This document shows, piece after piece, positions 15,731-25,622 of a DNA stretch of 39,041 nt. Both the position numbers and the translations under genes were made by a program. The notes under the pieces are model-generated. The model was not told the origin of the DNA. It searched no databases and was given only the letters and a program-made list of their open reading frames with translations. The stretch's first letter is position 1, and each line of letters opens with the position of its first letter. Source of the stretch: Bacteroidales bacterium (lineage in GTDB: Bacteria; Bacteroidota; Bacteroidia; Bacteroidales; UBA932); assembly GCA_017546125.1 (NCBI GenBank), contig JAFYXO010000018.1, positions 1-39,041 on the forward strand, read 5' to 3'.

Positions 15731-16863
15731 TACAAATTGAATCTCAAACCAAGTTCCATCTCAAACTGCAATGGCTGACTTGTCCTGATGTTGAATGGTT
15801 GGTCACAATCGAAGAAATATACAAGACTCGGATCAAAATAGATACCAAATACATTTGTGAAGAAGTATTCAAGACCTACACCGAGGTTTACAGACCACTG
15901 AAGCCCATCTATCTTGTCCTTTCTGGAGGTAACATCCCCTTTAAGGTCTTTCATCTTGCTTGTCACACCCAAACCTTTCTCAAGTGCACCTCCACCGGTA
16001 ACATAACAAGACCAGTTATTTGAGTTCATTATCTTATAGTATGCAGACAAAGGTATTCCGATATAGTGAAGTTTCTGGTCTACCATAGCCTGAACAGAGT
16101 TGTCCACAAGGGCCTGGAAGCTGTTTTGCAAATATGAATACTTGAGACCTGTGCCCAATCCGAATCTCTCTGAAAAAGGTATGTGAAGATTAAGTCCCAC
16201 AGAAAATGGGAGTGCAAATGTCGGTTTGGAGATAGGTGTTATTGTCTGCTGTACAGTCATGGATGTACCAGGCATATACATAGTGGTACCTTTTGAGAAA
16301 TCGGAATTGCCTCCCAAAGCGAGAAGGTTTGACAGAAGATCGATAACCACTTTACCTCTTGCCTTCACATCCTCCTCTTCAAGCATATCCCAGTTATAAG
16401 GGATCTCTTCAGATTTGGTCTCCTGGAACGGAGAGTGCTCCTGAACCGCAACAGAGCTTTTCGCTGGCACTTGCTCTGTTTCTGGCTCCACCACCGGAAC
16501 CACGATCTGTACCTGCTCCTCCGCTACCTGACTTACAGATACTGCCGACTGCTTGCGGGGTGCAAAATAGGCCAAAGCAGGGAGTCGTAGAATAGAAGCT
16601 GTTTCAATCTCTACTGGCTGGGACTTGATAGTCACAGAAGAGGCCATCTTGTTTTGTATAGCATTATCCGCTTTATGGATATTCAAAACCAGTCCTACCA
16701 GCAAAGAAGCTGCCACCGCAAAAGTTGCCACCCTCCTGACAACGAAGATAGCCCTTCTCCTCTTGAGCCCAGCCTCAATATCTCCCCACATATCCACCAT
16801 CAACGGCTCCTCATACGAGTCGACCATCTCCTTTATTTTCTTGTCAAAATCTTTATTGTTCAT
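15730..16863 (-). CDS. Probable dual-membrane anti-sigma factor with C-terminal beta-barrel (Dma-like)
   Basis: The ATG at 16863 gives 377 aa; the frame is open to 16905 but that part overlaps the sigma gene. Residues 1-43 are charged and probably cytosolic. About 45-61 is one transmembrane helix (VATFAVAASLLVGLVL). Residues 62-210 are a Pro/Glu/Val-rich linker (VQIVVPVVEPETEQVPAK) fit to cross the periplasm. About 215-377 is an outer membrane beta-barrel with alternating strands that ends LGLRFNL. It follows an ECF sigma gene by 5 bases. Proteins of this build were described in Bacteroides as dual membrane-spanning anti-sigma factors (Dma). The assignment rests on architecture and position. 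Confidence 0.8.
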   Translation of the reverse strand: MNNKDFDKKIKEMVDSYEEPLMVDMWGDIEAGLKRRRAIFVVRRVATFAVAASLLVGLVLNIHKADNAIQNKMASSVTIKSQPVEIETASILRLPALAYFAPRKQSAVSVSQVAEEQVQIVVPVVEPETEQVPAKSSVAVQEHSPFQETKSEEIPYNWDMLEEEDVKARGKVVIDLLSNLLALGGNSDFSKGTTMYMPGTSMTVQQTITPISKPTFALPFSVGLNLHIPFSERFGLGTGLKYSYLQNSFQALVDNSVQAMVDQKLHYIGIPLSAYYKIMNSNNWSCYVTGGGALEKGLGVTSKMKDLKGDVTSRKDKIDGLQWSVNLGVGLEYFFTNVFGIYFDPSLVYFFDCDQPFNIRTSQPLQFEMELGLRFNL

Positions 16864-16868
16864 ATAAA

Positions 16869-17396
16869 TTATTTTTCCATTCTTTTGATTCTTTCCTGGA
16901 GCCACACTCTGGCCCTGCTGAGTTGCGATCTAGAAGCCCCCTCTGAAATCCCCAACTGCTGCGCTATCTCCTGATGGGAAAAGCCATCCAACACAGAGAG
17001 ATTGAAAACTGTCCTAAATCCGATAGGCATCTCCCCGATAAGCTTCATTACCTTTTTGCCATCCAGACGCTCCAGGATATTGTCTTCAAACGGGACATCT
17101 GATCTGGGTGCAGAGACATCCTCCGCCCCCTTGAGAATATCATTCCGCCTCAAACTCATAAGAGCCGTATTGACGAAAATCCTCCTCATCCAACCTTCGA
17201 AAGAACCCTCATTCTTATAACTTGTGATTTTGGAAAAGACGGTGATAAAACCATCCTGTAGCAAATCCATAGCCGCATCCCTATCCTTCGCATACCTCAA
17301 ACAAATAGCAAACATACGAGGGGAATATCTCTCGTATATTTTTCTCTGGGCAGTTCTATCCTGCCTGATACAAGCGGCTATAAGTTCCTGTTCCAT
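16869..17396 (-). CDS. ECF-type RNA polymerase sigma factor
   Basis: A 175-aa group 4 sigma factor. Region 2 spans about residues 10-85 (RKIYERYSPRMFAICLRYAK, AAMDLLQDGFITVFSKITSY, EGWMRRIFVNTAL). Region 4 spans about 108-170, with SVLDGFSHQEIAQQLGIS as the helix-turn-helix that reads -35 and SRARVWLQERI after it. The ATG at 17396 begins MEQELIAACIRQD, a normal ECF start; the frame runs on to 17420 without reason to use it. It is followed after 5 bases by its probable anti-sigma factor. Confidence 0.93.
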   Translation of the reverse strand: MEQELIAACIRQDRTAQRKIYERYSPRMFAICLRYAKDRDAAMDLLQDGFITVFSKITSYKNEGSFEGWMRRIFVNTALMSLRRNDILKGAEDVSAPRSDVPFEDNILERLDGKKVMKLIGEMPIGFRTVFNLSVLDGFSHQEIAQQLGISEGASRSQLSRARVWLQERIKRMEK

Positions 17397-17406
17397 ATTA
17401 TAGATG

Positions 17407-17414
17407 CAAAAATA
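17407..17414 (-). promoter_or_regulatory. Possible -7 element of the sigma factor gene
   Basis: On the minus strand TATTTTTG fits TAnnTTTG and lies 10 bases before the ATG. The -33 position, about 20 bases upstream, reads TTTTA, not TTTG. If used, the mRNA would be nearly leaderless. Confidence 0.35.
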
Positions 17415-17420
17415 ACCCAT

Positions 17421-17453
17421 TTTGCTGCATCTCCTAAAAAATAATTACATTTG
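17421..17453 (+). promoter_or_regulatory. Bacteroidota-type promoter of the TPR-envC-nucleoside kinase operon
   Basis: TTTG (17421-17424) and TACATTTG (17446-17453) are 21 bases apart, a full consensus match, ending 26 bases before the TPR gene ATG. Confidence 0.65.
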
Positions 17454-17479
17454 TAAAACTAACGGAACAGACACTATTT

Positions 17480-19168
17480 ATGAGATATATAACACTTCTC
17501 CTCTCCCTCCTTTTTTCATTTGCCACATTTGCGCAAGTGGAAAAGTCCCAAGACATTACACCCAAAGAGTATTATCTGGAAGGGGTGAGATACTACAATG
17601 AGGGGAATTTTGAAAATGCCCGCAAACTCCTGTCTCAGGCCACAATGAATGATGAGGGCAATGATGCCGCATATTACTACCTCGGTCTCACATATATCCA
17701 GCTTCAGGATGCACAGGCAGCTGAGGCATATCTGTCCAAAGCACTGGAGATGGATCCGGGCAACATCTGGTACAAAATCAAACTTGCCCAATTCTATTCG
17801 GAGACGAACAATTTGGACAAGGCCATCGGAATATATGAGGAGATTGCCAAGAGCAATCCACACAAACACTCCATCTATTATGATGTTATAGACCTCTATA
17901 CAGCCAGCAAACAATACGACAAAGCGCTGGAGACCCTGAACAGGATCGAGACACTTAAAGGGGAGAATGAGGTTACAGGTGAGGTAAAATATGAACTGCT
18001 TATCCGCAAAGGGGACTACCATGGGGCACTTGCCCATCTAGAGGATTACTACAAAAAGTATCCTACACCCCGAGTAGCACTGGTACTGGGAGATCTTAGC
18101 AAGTCGCTGCATATGGATTCATTGGCGATAAATTACTACCAGGAAGCCTTGGCACTGGAGACAGGTTATGCACCTGCATATTTGGGTTTGGCTGAGGTGT
18201 ACAGGACCAATATGAGATTCCCCGAATACTTCACCAACATCAATATCTTCCTCCAGGACCAGGAGATACAGGTTGACATTAAAACCAGATACATGAAGGA
18301 GGTGGTGATGAACCCTCACTTTGTAAGGCAGTATATGAACAACATCGATGAGATGGTCAACAATATCATCAACACACACCCCCAAGACACCGCTGCCCTC
18401 TATTCGGGAGGGGCATATTACCTCCAGACAGGTAGAGACAGTCTCGGAAAACTGCTTTTCAAAGGGGCTGTAGAGTCCCATCCGGAGGATTACAGGGCAA
18501 ATATTGAGTACACCTCTCTCCTATACTACTTGCAGAGCTGGACAGAGCTCGCTGAACAGGTGGAGAGATCACTTCACTACTTTCCGAATGACAACTCATT
18601 AATGGAGATACTCCCTGTGGCTTACTGGAGAAACGGAGATTTCGACAAAGCGATAACACACTACGAAAACATAATCAAAGGGCTCTCCAAAAAAGACACC
18701 ACCGGATACATCTATTACTCGTCACTTGGAGATCTTTATCACGAGAAGGGCAATTTAAAAAAGACCTATTCATGCTACAATAAGGCGCTAAAAATAAAAC
18801 CAGACTACAACCCTGTACTCAACAACTACGCATACTTCCTGTGTCTTGAGGGGAAAGATCTGAAAAAGGCGGCCAAAATGAGCAAGAAAACCATCCTGTC
18901 AGAACCGGACAACCCTACATATCTGGACACATATGCATGGATATTGTATCAGATGGAGGAGTATCAGGAGGCCAAAAACTATATCAAGAGGGCTATGATT
19001 TATGGTGGCAGTGACGATGCCACCCTTCTGGATCACTATGCAGAGATTCTGTTTGCCCTGAAAGAGTATGACCTTGCCTTTATCTACTGGGATCAGGCAG
19101 ATAAAAAAGACCCTTCACTTGGTCTGGGGGCGAAGATAAAAGAGAGACGACTCCAAATGAAGAAATAA
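17480..19168 (+). CDS. Exported tetratricopeptide repeat protein
   Basis: A 562-aa protein with a signal peptide (MRYITLLLSLLFSFATFAQ, cleavage probably near residue 19-20) and TPR units over nearly all the rest. Examples are EYYLEGVRYYNEGNFENARK, AAYYYLGLTYIQLQDAQAAE and YYSSLGDLYHEKGNLKKTYS. TPR solenoids hold proteins together, here in the periplasm or at the outer membrane; no enzyme domain is visible. It begins an operon with an EnvC-like LytM protein 2 bases downstream, so a scaffold role in cell-wall or division work is reasonable but unproven. It is transcribed away from the sigma factor. Confidence 0.85.
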   Translation: MRYITLLLSLLFSFATFAQVEKSQDITPKEYYLEGVRYYNEGNFENARKLLSQATMNDEGNDAAYYYLGLTYIQLQDAQAAEAYLSKALEMDPGNIWYKIKLAQFYSETNNLDKAIGIYEEIAKSNPHKHSIYYDVIDLYTASKQYDKALETLNRIETLKGENEVTGEVKYELLIRKGDYHGALAHLEDYYKKYPTPRVALVLGDLSKSLHMDSLAINYYQEALALETGYAPAYLGLAEVYRTNMRFPEYFTNINIFLQDQEIQVDIKTRYMKEVVMNPHFVRQYMNNIDEMVNNIINTHPQDTAALYSGGAYYLQTGRDSLGKLLFKGAVESHPEDYRANIEYTSLLYYLQSWTELAEQVERSLHYFPNDNSLMEILPVAYWRNGDFDKAITHYENIIKGLSKKDTTGYIYYSSLGDLYHEKGNLKKTYSCYNKALKIKPDYNPVLNNYAYFLCLEGKDLKKAAKMSKKTILSEPDNPTYLDTYAWILYQMEEYQEAKNYIKRAMIYGGSDDATLLDHYAEILFALKEYDLAFIYWDQADKKDPSLGLGAKIKERRLQMKK

Positions 19169-19170
19169 CT

Positions 19171-20346
19171 ATGAGAAGAGTTCTCACCATAATATCATTG
19201 TTATTGATCTTCCAAATCTCATTCGGCCAGGATATCTCGAAGCAGAATGCACAGAAGAAGAAGATTGAGGATGAGATTGCCTACATTGACAAGCAGCTCA
19301 GCAACACCAGAAACAAACAGAGACAAAGTATCAATGCCCTAACCCTCACCCAGAAAAAGATCGAAAACCGTAAAGGGATGATCAAAGCGCTGGATCAGGA
19401 GATCAAAGGGTACGACAGCAATATATCCACCAAGGAGAGGGAGATAGCGAGACTTGAAAGACGACTCGACACATTGGAGCAATACCACGAAAACCTCGTT
19501 TACAACGCATACAAAAACAGGGATTCCAAGGTCTGGTTCATGTATATAATGGCGAGTGAAAACATCGGTCAGGGTGTAAGGAGATGGTCTTACCTTAAAA
19601 ACCTCTCATCCTCTGTCCGAGTACAGGCGACACAGATTCTGGAGACCAAAATAGAGCTCTCAAAAGAGAAGGACAGGCTCAACGGCCTGAGACAGGCCTC
19701 TGTCAAGACCCAGAAACAGAGGGAACAGGAGTATCAGAAGCTCTCACGTGAGGAGACTCAGGTGATGAACACCATCAACTCACTGAAAAAACAGGAGAAG
19801 AAGTTCCGTAACGAGCTGAACAAAAAGAAAAAAGAGGTCGAAAGACTCAATAAAGAGATAGAGAGGATACTTGCAGAAGCTGTAAGGCAACAGAAACAGG
19901 CTGGCAAGAGTGTCAAGGTGGATTATGAACTATCTGCCAAATTCAGTGACAACAAAGGAAAACTCCCCTGGCCTGTAACAAAAGGTGTTGTGGTGGAGAA
20001 ATTCGGACAATCATATCACCCTGTATTCAAGACGGTAAAACTCCCTTTCAATAACGGTGTAGATATCTCCACCAGCAAAAACAGCAAGGCCCTCGCAGTG
20101 TTCGACGGTGTAGTGAAACAGATCCTCGTGATGCCCGGCTACAACCAGTGCGTCCTGGTACAGCACGGAGAATATTTCACATTCTACTGCAAACTGAAGA
20201 AAGTGGACGTCAAGAGTGGGCAAACTGTCAAGACCGGCGCCCCTATCGGCACGATTGATGATAGTGAAGAGGGGAATGCAATACTCCACTTCCAGCTATG
20301 GAAAGGGACAGACAAACAAAATCCTGAAACCTGGTTAAGAAAATAA
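19171..20346 (+). CDS. EnvC-like murein hydrolase activator (coiled coil plus degenerate LytM/M23 domain)
   Basis: A 391-aa protein with a signal peptide (MRRVLTIISLLLIFQISFG), then long coiled coils (about 25-105 and 150-245, rich in K, E and Q), then an M23/LytM domain (about 270-391, FGQSYHPVFKTVKLPF, NNGVDIS, VLVQHGEYFTFYCKL, LHFQLW). Active M23 peptidases need an H-x3-D and an H-x-H motif. Here the first reads NNGVD, with Asn for His, and the last reads HFQ. Like E. coli EnvC and NlpD it is probably catalytically dead and activates amidases during septum splitting. No amidase gene is in the window. Confidence 0.87.
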   Translation: MRRVLTIISLLLIFQISFGQDISKQNAQKKKIEDEIAYIDKQLSNTRNKQRQSINALTLTQKKIENRKGMIKALDQEIKGYDSNISTKEREIARLERRLDTLEQYHENLVYNAYKNRDSKVWFMYIMASENIGQGVRRWSYLKNLSSSVRVQATQILETKIELSKEKDRLNGLRQASVKTQKQREQEYQKLSREETQVMNTINSLKKQEKKFRNELNKKKKEVERLNKEIERILAEAVRQQKQAGKSVKVDYELSAKFSDNKGKLPWPVTKGVVVEKFGQSYHPVFKTVKLPFNNGVDISTSKNSKALAVFDGVVKQILVMPGYNQCVLVQHGEYFTFYCKLKKVDVKSGQTVKTGAPIGTIDDSEEGNAILHFQLWKGTDKQNPETWLRK

Positions 20347-20352
20347 AAGCGT

Positions 20353-22053
20353 ATGGAAAAGATTCAAATTTTTTGTGAAAACACAGCTGCACTCCACGAG
20401 TGCCAACCCGGAACCAAACTGTCTGAACTATGTGAATCTTTAGACCATAAATGCAAATACAGGCCCCTTGGGGCCATAGTAGACAATCAGCTGAAAGAGC
20501 TTGATTACAGAGTCTACAACCCACACATTGTCAAATTCATCGACTTGACCCATCCTGATGGGAGGAGGATGTATATACGTACCCTCTCTTTCATCTTACA
20601 GAGATGCGCTGTAGAGCTTTTCCCTAACCACCGTCTCACATTCAACTACACCCTCCCCAACGGCCTGTACGGTGAGATTCGTGAGAAGGAGAAGGGTGAG
20701 AACGGCAAGTATGGCGTACTCTCCCTTTCAGAAGAACAGGTCCGCTCCCTCAAAGAGAAGATGACTGGTTATATCAAAATGGGACTCCCTCTAGAGAAGA
20801 AGAAACTCCCAAAAGATATCGTTGCATCTATCTTCAAAAACACAGGATACACAGCCAAAAGCCTTCTTGCAGAGAAATCGAAAAGATATTTTACATCCAT
20901 CTACTATCTTGACGGCTATCCTGATACATTTTATGGACCACTTCTACCATCTACAGATTACATTGACCTGTTTGATCTGGTCCCATATAGCGATGGTTTC
21001 TGCCTGCAGGCTCCATCATCATCAGAGCCATGGAGAGTGGCTGATTACAAATATCAGGACAAGCTCAATGAGATATTCAAAGAGCACTCCGAATGGAATG
21101 ACATTCTGGGCGTAGAGAGCCTTGCACACCTCAACAAAGCGACTGAAATGGGAAAAAGTGTACAGATAATCCAGATCGCGGAGGCCCTTCACGAGAGGAA
21201 ATATGCAAATGTGGCAGACATGATCTACGCAAGGAGAGACAGTGTCAAGCTGGTACTTATTGCAGGGCCATCGAGCAGCGGCAAGACCACTTCATCCAAC
21301 AGGATAGCGATCCAGTGCCGCACCCTCGGACTTAACCCTATCGTTCTGGAGATGGACAACTATTTTGTCAGCAGGGACAAAACCCCTCTTGATGAAAATG
21401 GCGAGTACGACTTCGAATCACTCTATGCGATGGATTTGGAATTCCTGAACCAGCAGCTCAATGATATCCTTGCCGGAAAAGAGGTGGAACTCCCCAAATT
21501 TGACTTCGTCAAAGGTGAAAGGGTAGCCTCGGGAAAGACCATCAGGATGACCGAAAAGGATATTCTTATCATGGAGGGTATCCATGCACTGAACAAGGAG
21601 CTCACAAAAGATTTGGACCAGAGCAAACTTTTCAGAATATATGTATCTGCACTCACATCCCTCTCACTTGATGAGAACAATGTGATATCCACCACCGACT
21701 GCCGACTTCTCCGCAGAATGGTCCGCGATGCACGCACACGTGGAGTCTCGCCGGAAGATACCATCCTCAGATGGCCAAGTGTCCGCAGGGGTGAAGAGAG
21801 AAATATATTCCCATTCCAGGAGAATGCAGATGTGATGTTCAACTCATCACTCATATTTGAGCTTCCACTCTTGAAATATTATGCAGAACCACACCTGAAC
21901 AGAATCCCTGTCACATCTCCTGCATATTCTGAGAGTGTCCGAATGCTTAAATTCCTGGCACACATCACACCTCTCACACCTGAAGAGATAATGGCAGTAC
22001 CACCCACATCCGTCCTCAGGGAGTTTATCGGCGGCAGTTCTATAAAATACTAA
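20353..22053 (+). CDS. Nucleoside kinase with TGS-like N-terminus (uridine kinase family)
   Basis: A 566-aa protein. Residues 1-60 resemble a TGS-type ubiquitin-like domain (GTKLSELCESLDH), followed by a threonyl-tRNA-synthetase-like second domain (CAVELFPNHRLTF, KMGLPLEKKKLPK). A uridine kinase/phosphoribulokinase domain fills the C-terminal half, with Walker A GPSSSGKTTSSNR near residue 305, EMDNYFVSRDKTPLDENGEY for nucleoside binding and IMEGIHALN. It probably phosphorylates uridine/cytidine in salvage; the N-terminal part suggests regulation or RNA binding and is not understood. The gene ends before a strong palindrome. Confidence 0.88.
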   Translation: MEKIQIFCENTAALHECQPGTKLSELCESLDHKCKYRPLGAIVDNQLKELDYRVYNPHIVKFIDLTHPDGRRMYIRTLSFILQRCAVELFPNHRLTFNYTLPNGLYGEIREKEKGENGKYGVLSLSEEQVRSLKEKMTGYIKMGLPLEKKKLPKDIVASIFKNTGYTAKSLLAEKSKRYFTSIYYLDGYPDTFYGPLLPSTDYIDLFDLVPYSDGFCLQAPSSSEPWRVADYKYQDKLNEIFKEHSEWNDILGVESLAHLNKATEMGKSVQIIQIAEALHERKYANVADMIYARRDSVKLVLIAGPSSSGKTTSSNRIAIQCRTLGLNPIVLEMDNYFVSRDKTPLDENGEYDFESLYAMDLEFLNQQLNDILAGKEVELPKFDFVKGERVASGKTIRMTEKDILIMEGIHALNKELTKDLDQSKLFRIYVSALTSLSLDENNVISTTDCRLLRRMVRDARTRGVSPEDTILRWPSVRRGEERNIFPFQENADVMFNSSLIFELPLLKYYAEPHLNRIPVTSPAYSESVRMLKFLAHITPLTPEEIMAVPPTSVLREFIGGSSIKY

Positions 22054-22073
22054 CTATCAGCAATATACATCAG

Positions 22074-22101
22074 TAAGGGTGGGTAAATTTACCCACCCTT
22101 A
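22074..22101. terminator. Bidirectional terminator: 28-bp perfect palindrome
   Basis: TAAGGGTGGGTAAA and its exact reverse complement lie back to back between the stop codons of the convergent nucleoside kinase and uvrA genes. A hairpin with about 12 paired bases and an AATT loop would form in either transcript. There is no clear T tract beyond the stem. Confidence 0.65.
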
Positions 22102-22111
22102 TGGCGCAAAA

Positions 22112-24919
22112 TCAGAACAGCAATTCTCGGCCTGTGACTGAATTTGGGTTGAGTGCAACCTCTTCTGGGGTACCTTCAGCCACTATCAAACCACCATCAC
22201 GACCACCTCGGGGACCCATATCGAACAGATAGTCCACCGAGCGGAGGACATCGATGTTATGCTCTATCACCACCACTGTGTTGCCCTGATCCACAAGTCT
22301 CTGCAGGACACCAAGAAGGACCTTGATATCTTCACAGTGGAGACCGGTAGTAGGCTCATCCAAGAGGAAGATGGAGTTCCCGGTACTTGGTTTGGAGAGC
22401 TCTGTAGCGAGTTTGACCCTCTGGTTTTCACCTCCCGAGAGGGACAGGGATGATTGGCCCAATTTTATGTAACCCAGACCCACATCCTCAAGTGTCTTGA
22501 TCCTTCTGTAGATGGATGGTATAGGCTCAAAGAAAGCTGCTGCCTGAGAGATAGTCATCTCCAGGACATCATTGATACTCTTTCCTTTGTATTTTACTGC
22601 GAGGATATCCGGTTTGTACCTCTTGCCACGGCACTCTTTACAGGTCACCTGCACTGAAGGGAGGAAGTTCATCTCCACAAGTTCCACACCGGCACCTTTG
22701 CACACCTCACAGCGCCCCCCTTTTACATTGAATGAGAATTTGCCCGCCTTCAAACCTCTGATTTTGGCATCAGGTGTCTGCTCGAAAAGCTTGCGTATAT
22801 CTGAAAATACCCCTGTATATGTAGCCGGGTTGCTCCTGGGTGAGCGGCCGATGGGGGATTGGTCTATCTCTATCAGTTTGTCAATGTTCTCCACACCCAA
22901 TATCTCTCCGTATGGGAGGGGTGTATAGAGTGAGCGGTAGAATTTGTTGCTCAGAATAGGCATGAGGGTCTCATTGATAAGGGAAGATTTTCCGCTACCG
23001 CTGACACCGCTTATCCCGACAAAGCACCCGAGCGGAATCTTTATGTCGACGCTCTTCAAATTATTGCCGGTGGCACCTTTAAGTTCAAGGTATTTGCCAT
23101 TGCCCTTGCGTCTGGCCGCAGGAAGTTCTATCTTCTTCCTCCCAAGCAGATAGTCCGCTGTGAGGGAGATCCCCTCCTGAGGGAACGATTGGGGGAGCTT
23201 CGAGGGTTCATCGCAGAATAGGACCTCGCCCCCTTCAATACCTGCACCCGGGCCGATGTCTATGAGCCAGTCGGCACTTCGCATCATCTCCTCGTCGTGC
23301 TCCACCACCATCACCGAGTTCCCTTCGTCTCGAAGTTTCTTCAGCGAATGGATAAGTTTCCTGTTGTCCGACTGGTGGAGTCCAATGCTGGGTTCATCGA
23401 GGATATAGAGGACATTTACCAGTTTGGAACCAATCTGGGTCGCAAGCCTGATCCTCTGGCTCTCACCACCACTAAGGGAGCGTGTTGCCCTGCTTAGCGA
23501 CAGATACTCCAGCCCCACATCGATAAGGAACCCTACGCGATCCTTGAGTTCCTTCAATATATCATACGCAATGGCACTCTGCTTTCTGTCAAGCTTCTGT
23601 GCCAATGATGAGATCCACTCGTGCAGCTCGCTGATATCCATATCTGAGACCTCTGCTATATTTTTTTCGTCAATCCTGAAATGGAGTGCCTCCTCCTTAA
23701 GACGGGTGCCATTACAATGGGGGCAGACACTTTCGCTCGAGAAGCGCCCTTTTTTGTCGAAGCTCTCTTCACTCTCCTCCTCCTTCCGCTGCAGCCTCGC
23801 TATAATACCGGGGAATGTCACCATCTCTGAGAGACCTCCGATGGACTTGACTCTGAACAGCTCCTCAGAACCGTAGAGTATAAGGTTGAGGATATCCTCC
23901 GGAAGTTCACGTATAGGGGTTGTAAGGGTGAAATCGTATTTATGGGCAATACTCTCAAGGACTGCAAACAGGTTATTGTCCTTCCTTACTCCGATAGGCT
24001 CTATTCCACCATCTGCGATGGAAAGGGAGTCGTCGGGGATGATTTTGGAGATATCTGCAGTCGATATCATCCCAAGTCCCTTACAATGGGGGCAAGCCCC
24101 TTGGGGGGAGTTGAAGGAGAATGTATGGGGTGCGGGCTCAGGGAATGAGACCCCGCTGTCGGGGCATATGAAATGCTTGCTGTAGTGGGAGAGCTCCCCA
24201 TCAGAAAGATCCAATACAGACAATGAGCCTTTGCCATAATTGAGCGCAGTCTGGACAGAGTCCCTGACCCTTTTGTAATCCTCCTCTTTAGGGATCAGTT
24301 TGTCCACGACAAGATCGATAAAGTGGGTCTTGTACCTGTCCACACCCTCAAGCAAATCGGAGATGCTTTGAAGCTCTCCGTCCACCCTCATCTGGGTATA
24401 ACCCTTGCGGAGCATACTCTCGAACAGCTCCTTGTAGTGTCCCTTGCGCCCTTTTACCAGAGGTGAGAGGAGCAGGGTCTTTCTCCCTGCATGCTTACTG
24501 AGTATAAGATCGACTATCTGGGCATCGGAATATTTTACCATCTCCTTCCCTGTAATCGGGGAGTATGCCACAGATGCTCTGGCGTAAAGGAGCCTCAGAA
24601 AATCGGAGATCTCGGTAACAGTCCCCACTGTAGAGCGTGGGTTACGGTTGGTACTCTTCTGCTCTATGGAGATAGTGGGACTCAACCCCTCGATGCTCTC
24701 CACATCGGGCCTCTCCATAACTCCAATAAAGTGTTTGGCGTATGGTGACAGTGTATCGAGGTATCTCCTTTGGGCCTCTGCAAAAATGGTGTCGAATGCC
24801 AGCGAGGACTTTCCACTTCCACTGAGACCGGTGACCACCACAAGCCTCCCGCGAGGTATCTCAAGAGATACATCTTTCAGGTTATGGACATTCGCTTTGG
24901 TGATCTTTATACTATCCAT
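22112..24919 (-). CDS. uvrA: Excinuclease ABC subunit A
   Basis: UvrA is the damage-sensing ABC ATPase dimer of nucleotide excision repair. At 935 aa it is normal. The first ATPase has [20 protein letters not shown]. The UvrB-binding domain follows near residues 130-240, then CPHCKGLG, the insertion domain with CPHCNGTRL, and signature [14 protein letters not shown]. The second ATPase has GVSGSGKSS, a zinc module CEVCKGAG...[24 protein letters not shown] and Walker [12 protein letters not shown]. It starts 3 bases after the MBL hydrolase gene. Several UvrA-like paralogues occur in Bacteroidota, so this may not be the only copy. Confidence 0.95.
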   Translation of the reverse strand: MDSIKITKANVHNLKDVSLEIPRGRLVVVTGLSGSGKSSLAFDTIFAEAQRRYLDTLSPYAKHFIGVMERPDVESIEGLSPTISIEQKSTNRNPRSTVGTVTEISDFLRLLYARASVAYSPITGKEMVKYSDAQIVDLILSKHAGRKTLLLSPLVKGRKGHYKELFESMLRKGYTQMRVDGELQSISDLLEGVDRYKTHFIDLVVDKLIPKEEDYKRVRDSVQTALNYGKGSLSVLDLSDGELSHYSKHFICPDSGVSFPEPAPHTFSFNSPQGACPHCKGLGMISTADISKIIPDDSLSIADGGIEPIGVRKDNNLFAVLESIAHKYDFTLTTPIRELPEDILNLILYGSEELFRVKSIGGLSEMVTFPGIIARLQRKEEESEESFDKKGRFSSESVCPHCNGTRLKEEALHFRIDEKNIAEVSDMDISELHEWISSLAQKLDRKQSAIAYDILKELKDRVGFLIDVGLEYLSLSRATRSLSGGESQRIRLATQIGSKLVNVLYILDEPSIGLHQSDNRKLIHSLKKLRDEGNSVMVVEHDEEMMRSADWLIDIGPGAGIEGGEVLFCDEPSKLPQSFPQEGISLTADYLLGRKKIELPAARRKGNGKYLELKGATGNNLKSVDIKIPLGCFVGISGVSGSGKSSLINETLMPILSNKFYRSLYTPLPYGEILGVENIDKLIEIDQSPIGRSPRSNPATYTGVFSDIRKLFEQTPDAKIRGLKAGKFSFNVKGGRCEVCKGAGVELVEMNFLPSVQVTCKECRGKRYKPDILAVKYKGKSINDVLEMTISQAAAFFEPIPSIYRRIKTLEDVGLGYIKLGQSSLSLSGGENQRVKLATELSKPSTGNSIFLLDEPTTGLHCEDIKVLLGVLQRLVDQGNTVVVIEHNIDVLRSVDYLFDMGPRGGRDGGLIVAEGTPEEVALNPNSVTGRELLF

Positions 24920-24922
24920 AAA

Positions 24923-25555
24923 TTACATCAGGAATGGGTTAGTCTTTTTCTCTGTTGCCACATCTGTGGATGGTCCGTGACCTGGATACACTACAGTGTC
25001 TTCAGGGAGTGCAAGAATCTTATTCTTAAGGCTCGCCATCAGCTCATCCAGATCTCCGCCTGGCAGGTCTGTACGACCGATGCTTTGGGCAAACAGGGAA
25101 TCACCTGTGATGACATATTTCTCAGCCTCATTGTAATAGACCACGCCACCTTTTGAGTGACCAGGGGTGTGCATAACTTTCAATGTGGTATTTCCGAATT
25201 TTATCTCGTCCCCATCCTTGACATCCACAAAGTCCTCTTTGGGATCCTCAAAATCGTAACCGAAATATCCGCCATAAGAGGTCGCACGTGCCACCTGGGG
25301 TATATCACCATGATTCATGTATGCAGGTATATCCCATTGCTTTTTGGCAAACACACAACCCATCACATGGTCGAAGTGACCGTGAGTCTGGAGAAGCTTT
25401 ACAGGTTTGAGGCCATTCTCATATACAAATTTTGCAAGTCTGCCCTTCTCGCTTTCGGAATAACAGCCTGCATCCACTATTACACACTCTTTAGTGTCGT
25501 CCCATAGCACATAGCAACAGGTACGCAAATCGTTAAAATAAAAAGTCTTGATCAT
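24923..25555 (-). CDS. MBL-fold metallo-hydrolase (glyoxalase II-like)
   Basis: The ATG at 25555 gives 210 aa; an open extension upstream to 25597 lacks family similarity. The metallo-beta-lactamase core is complete: [11 protein letters not shown] (HxHxDH), HTPGHSKGG with the third metal His, [20 protein letters not shown] and [10 protein letters not shown] with the last His. The short form without a glyoxalase II C-terminal domain is common in bacteria and may be a thioesterase, a persulfide dioxygenase relative or a glyoxalase; I cannot tell. It probably shares a transcript with uvrA. Confidence 0.9.
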   Translation of the reverse strand: MIKTFYFNDLRTCCYVLWDDTKECVIVDAGCYSESEKGRLAKFVYENGLKPVKLLQTHGHFDHVMGCVFAKKQWDIPAYMNHGDIPQVARATSYGGYFGYDFEDPKEDFVDVKDGDEIKFGNTTLKVMHTPGHSKGGVVYYNEAEKYVITGDSLFAQSIGRTDLPGGDLDELMASLKNKILALPEDTVVYPGHGPSTDVATEKKTNPFLM

Positions 25556-25560
25556 GATGG

Positions 25561-25568
25561 CAAAATTA
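25561..25568 (-). promoter_or_regulatory. Possible -7 element of the MBL hydrolase-uvrA operon
   Basis: On the minus strand TAATTTTG fits TAnnTTTG, 5 bases before the chosen ATG. No TTTG is found 18-21 bases upstream, and the leader would be almost nil, so this is weak. Confidence 0.3.
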
Positions 25569-25581
25569 CGAAAAGAATGGG

Positions 25582-25589
25582 TATATTTG
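25582..25589 (+). promoter_or_regulatory. Possible -7 element of the deoxynucleoside kinase gene
   Basis: TATATTTG fits TAnnTTTG and ends 33 bases before the ATG at 25623. A clear -33 element is missing. The gene has a purine-rich GGAGGG at 25611-25616, a stronger Shine-Dalgarno sequence than most genes here. Confidence 0.4.
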
Positions 25590-25622
25590 TCACTCAAATT
25601 TTAAAATATCGGAGGGATTAAG

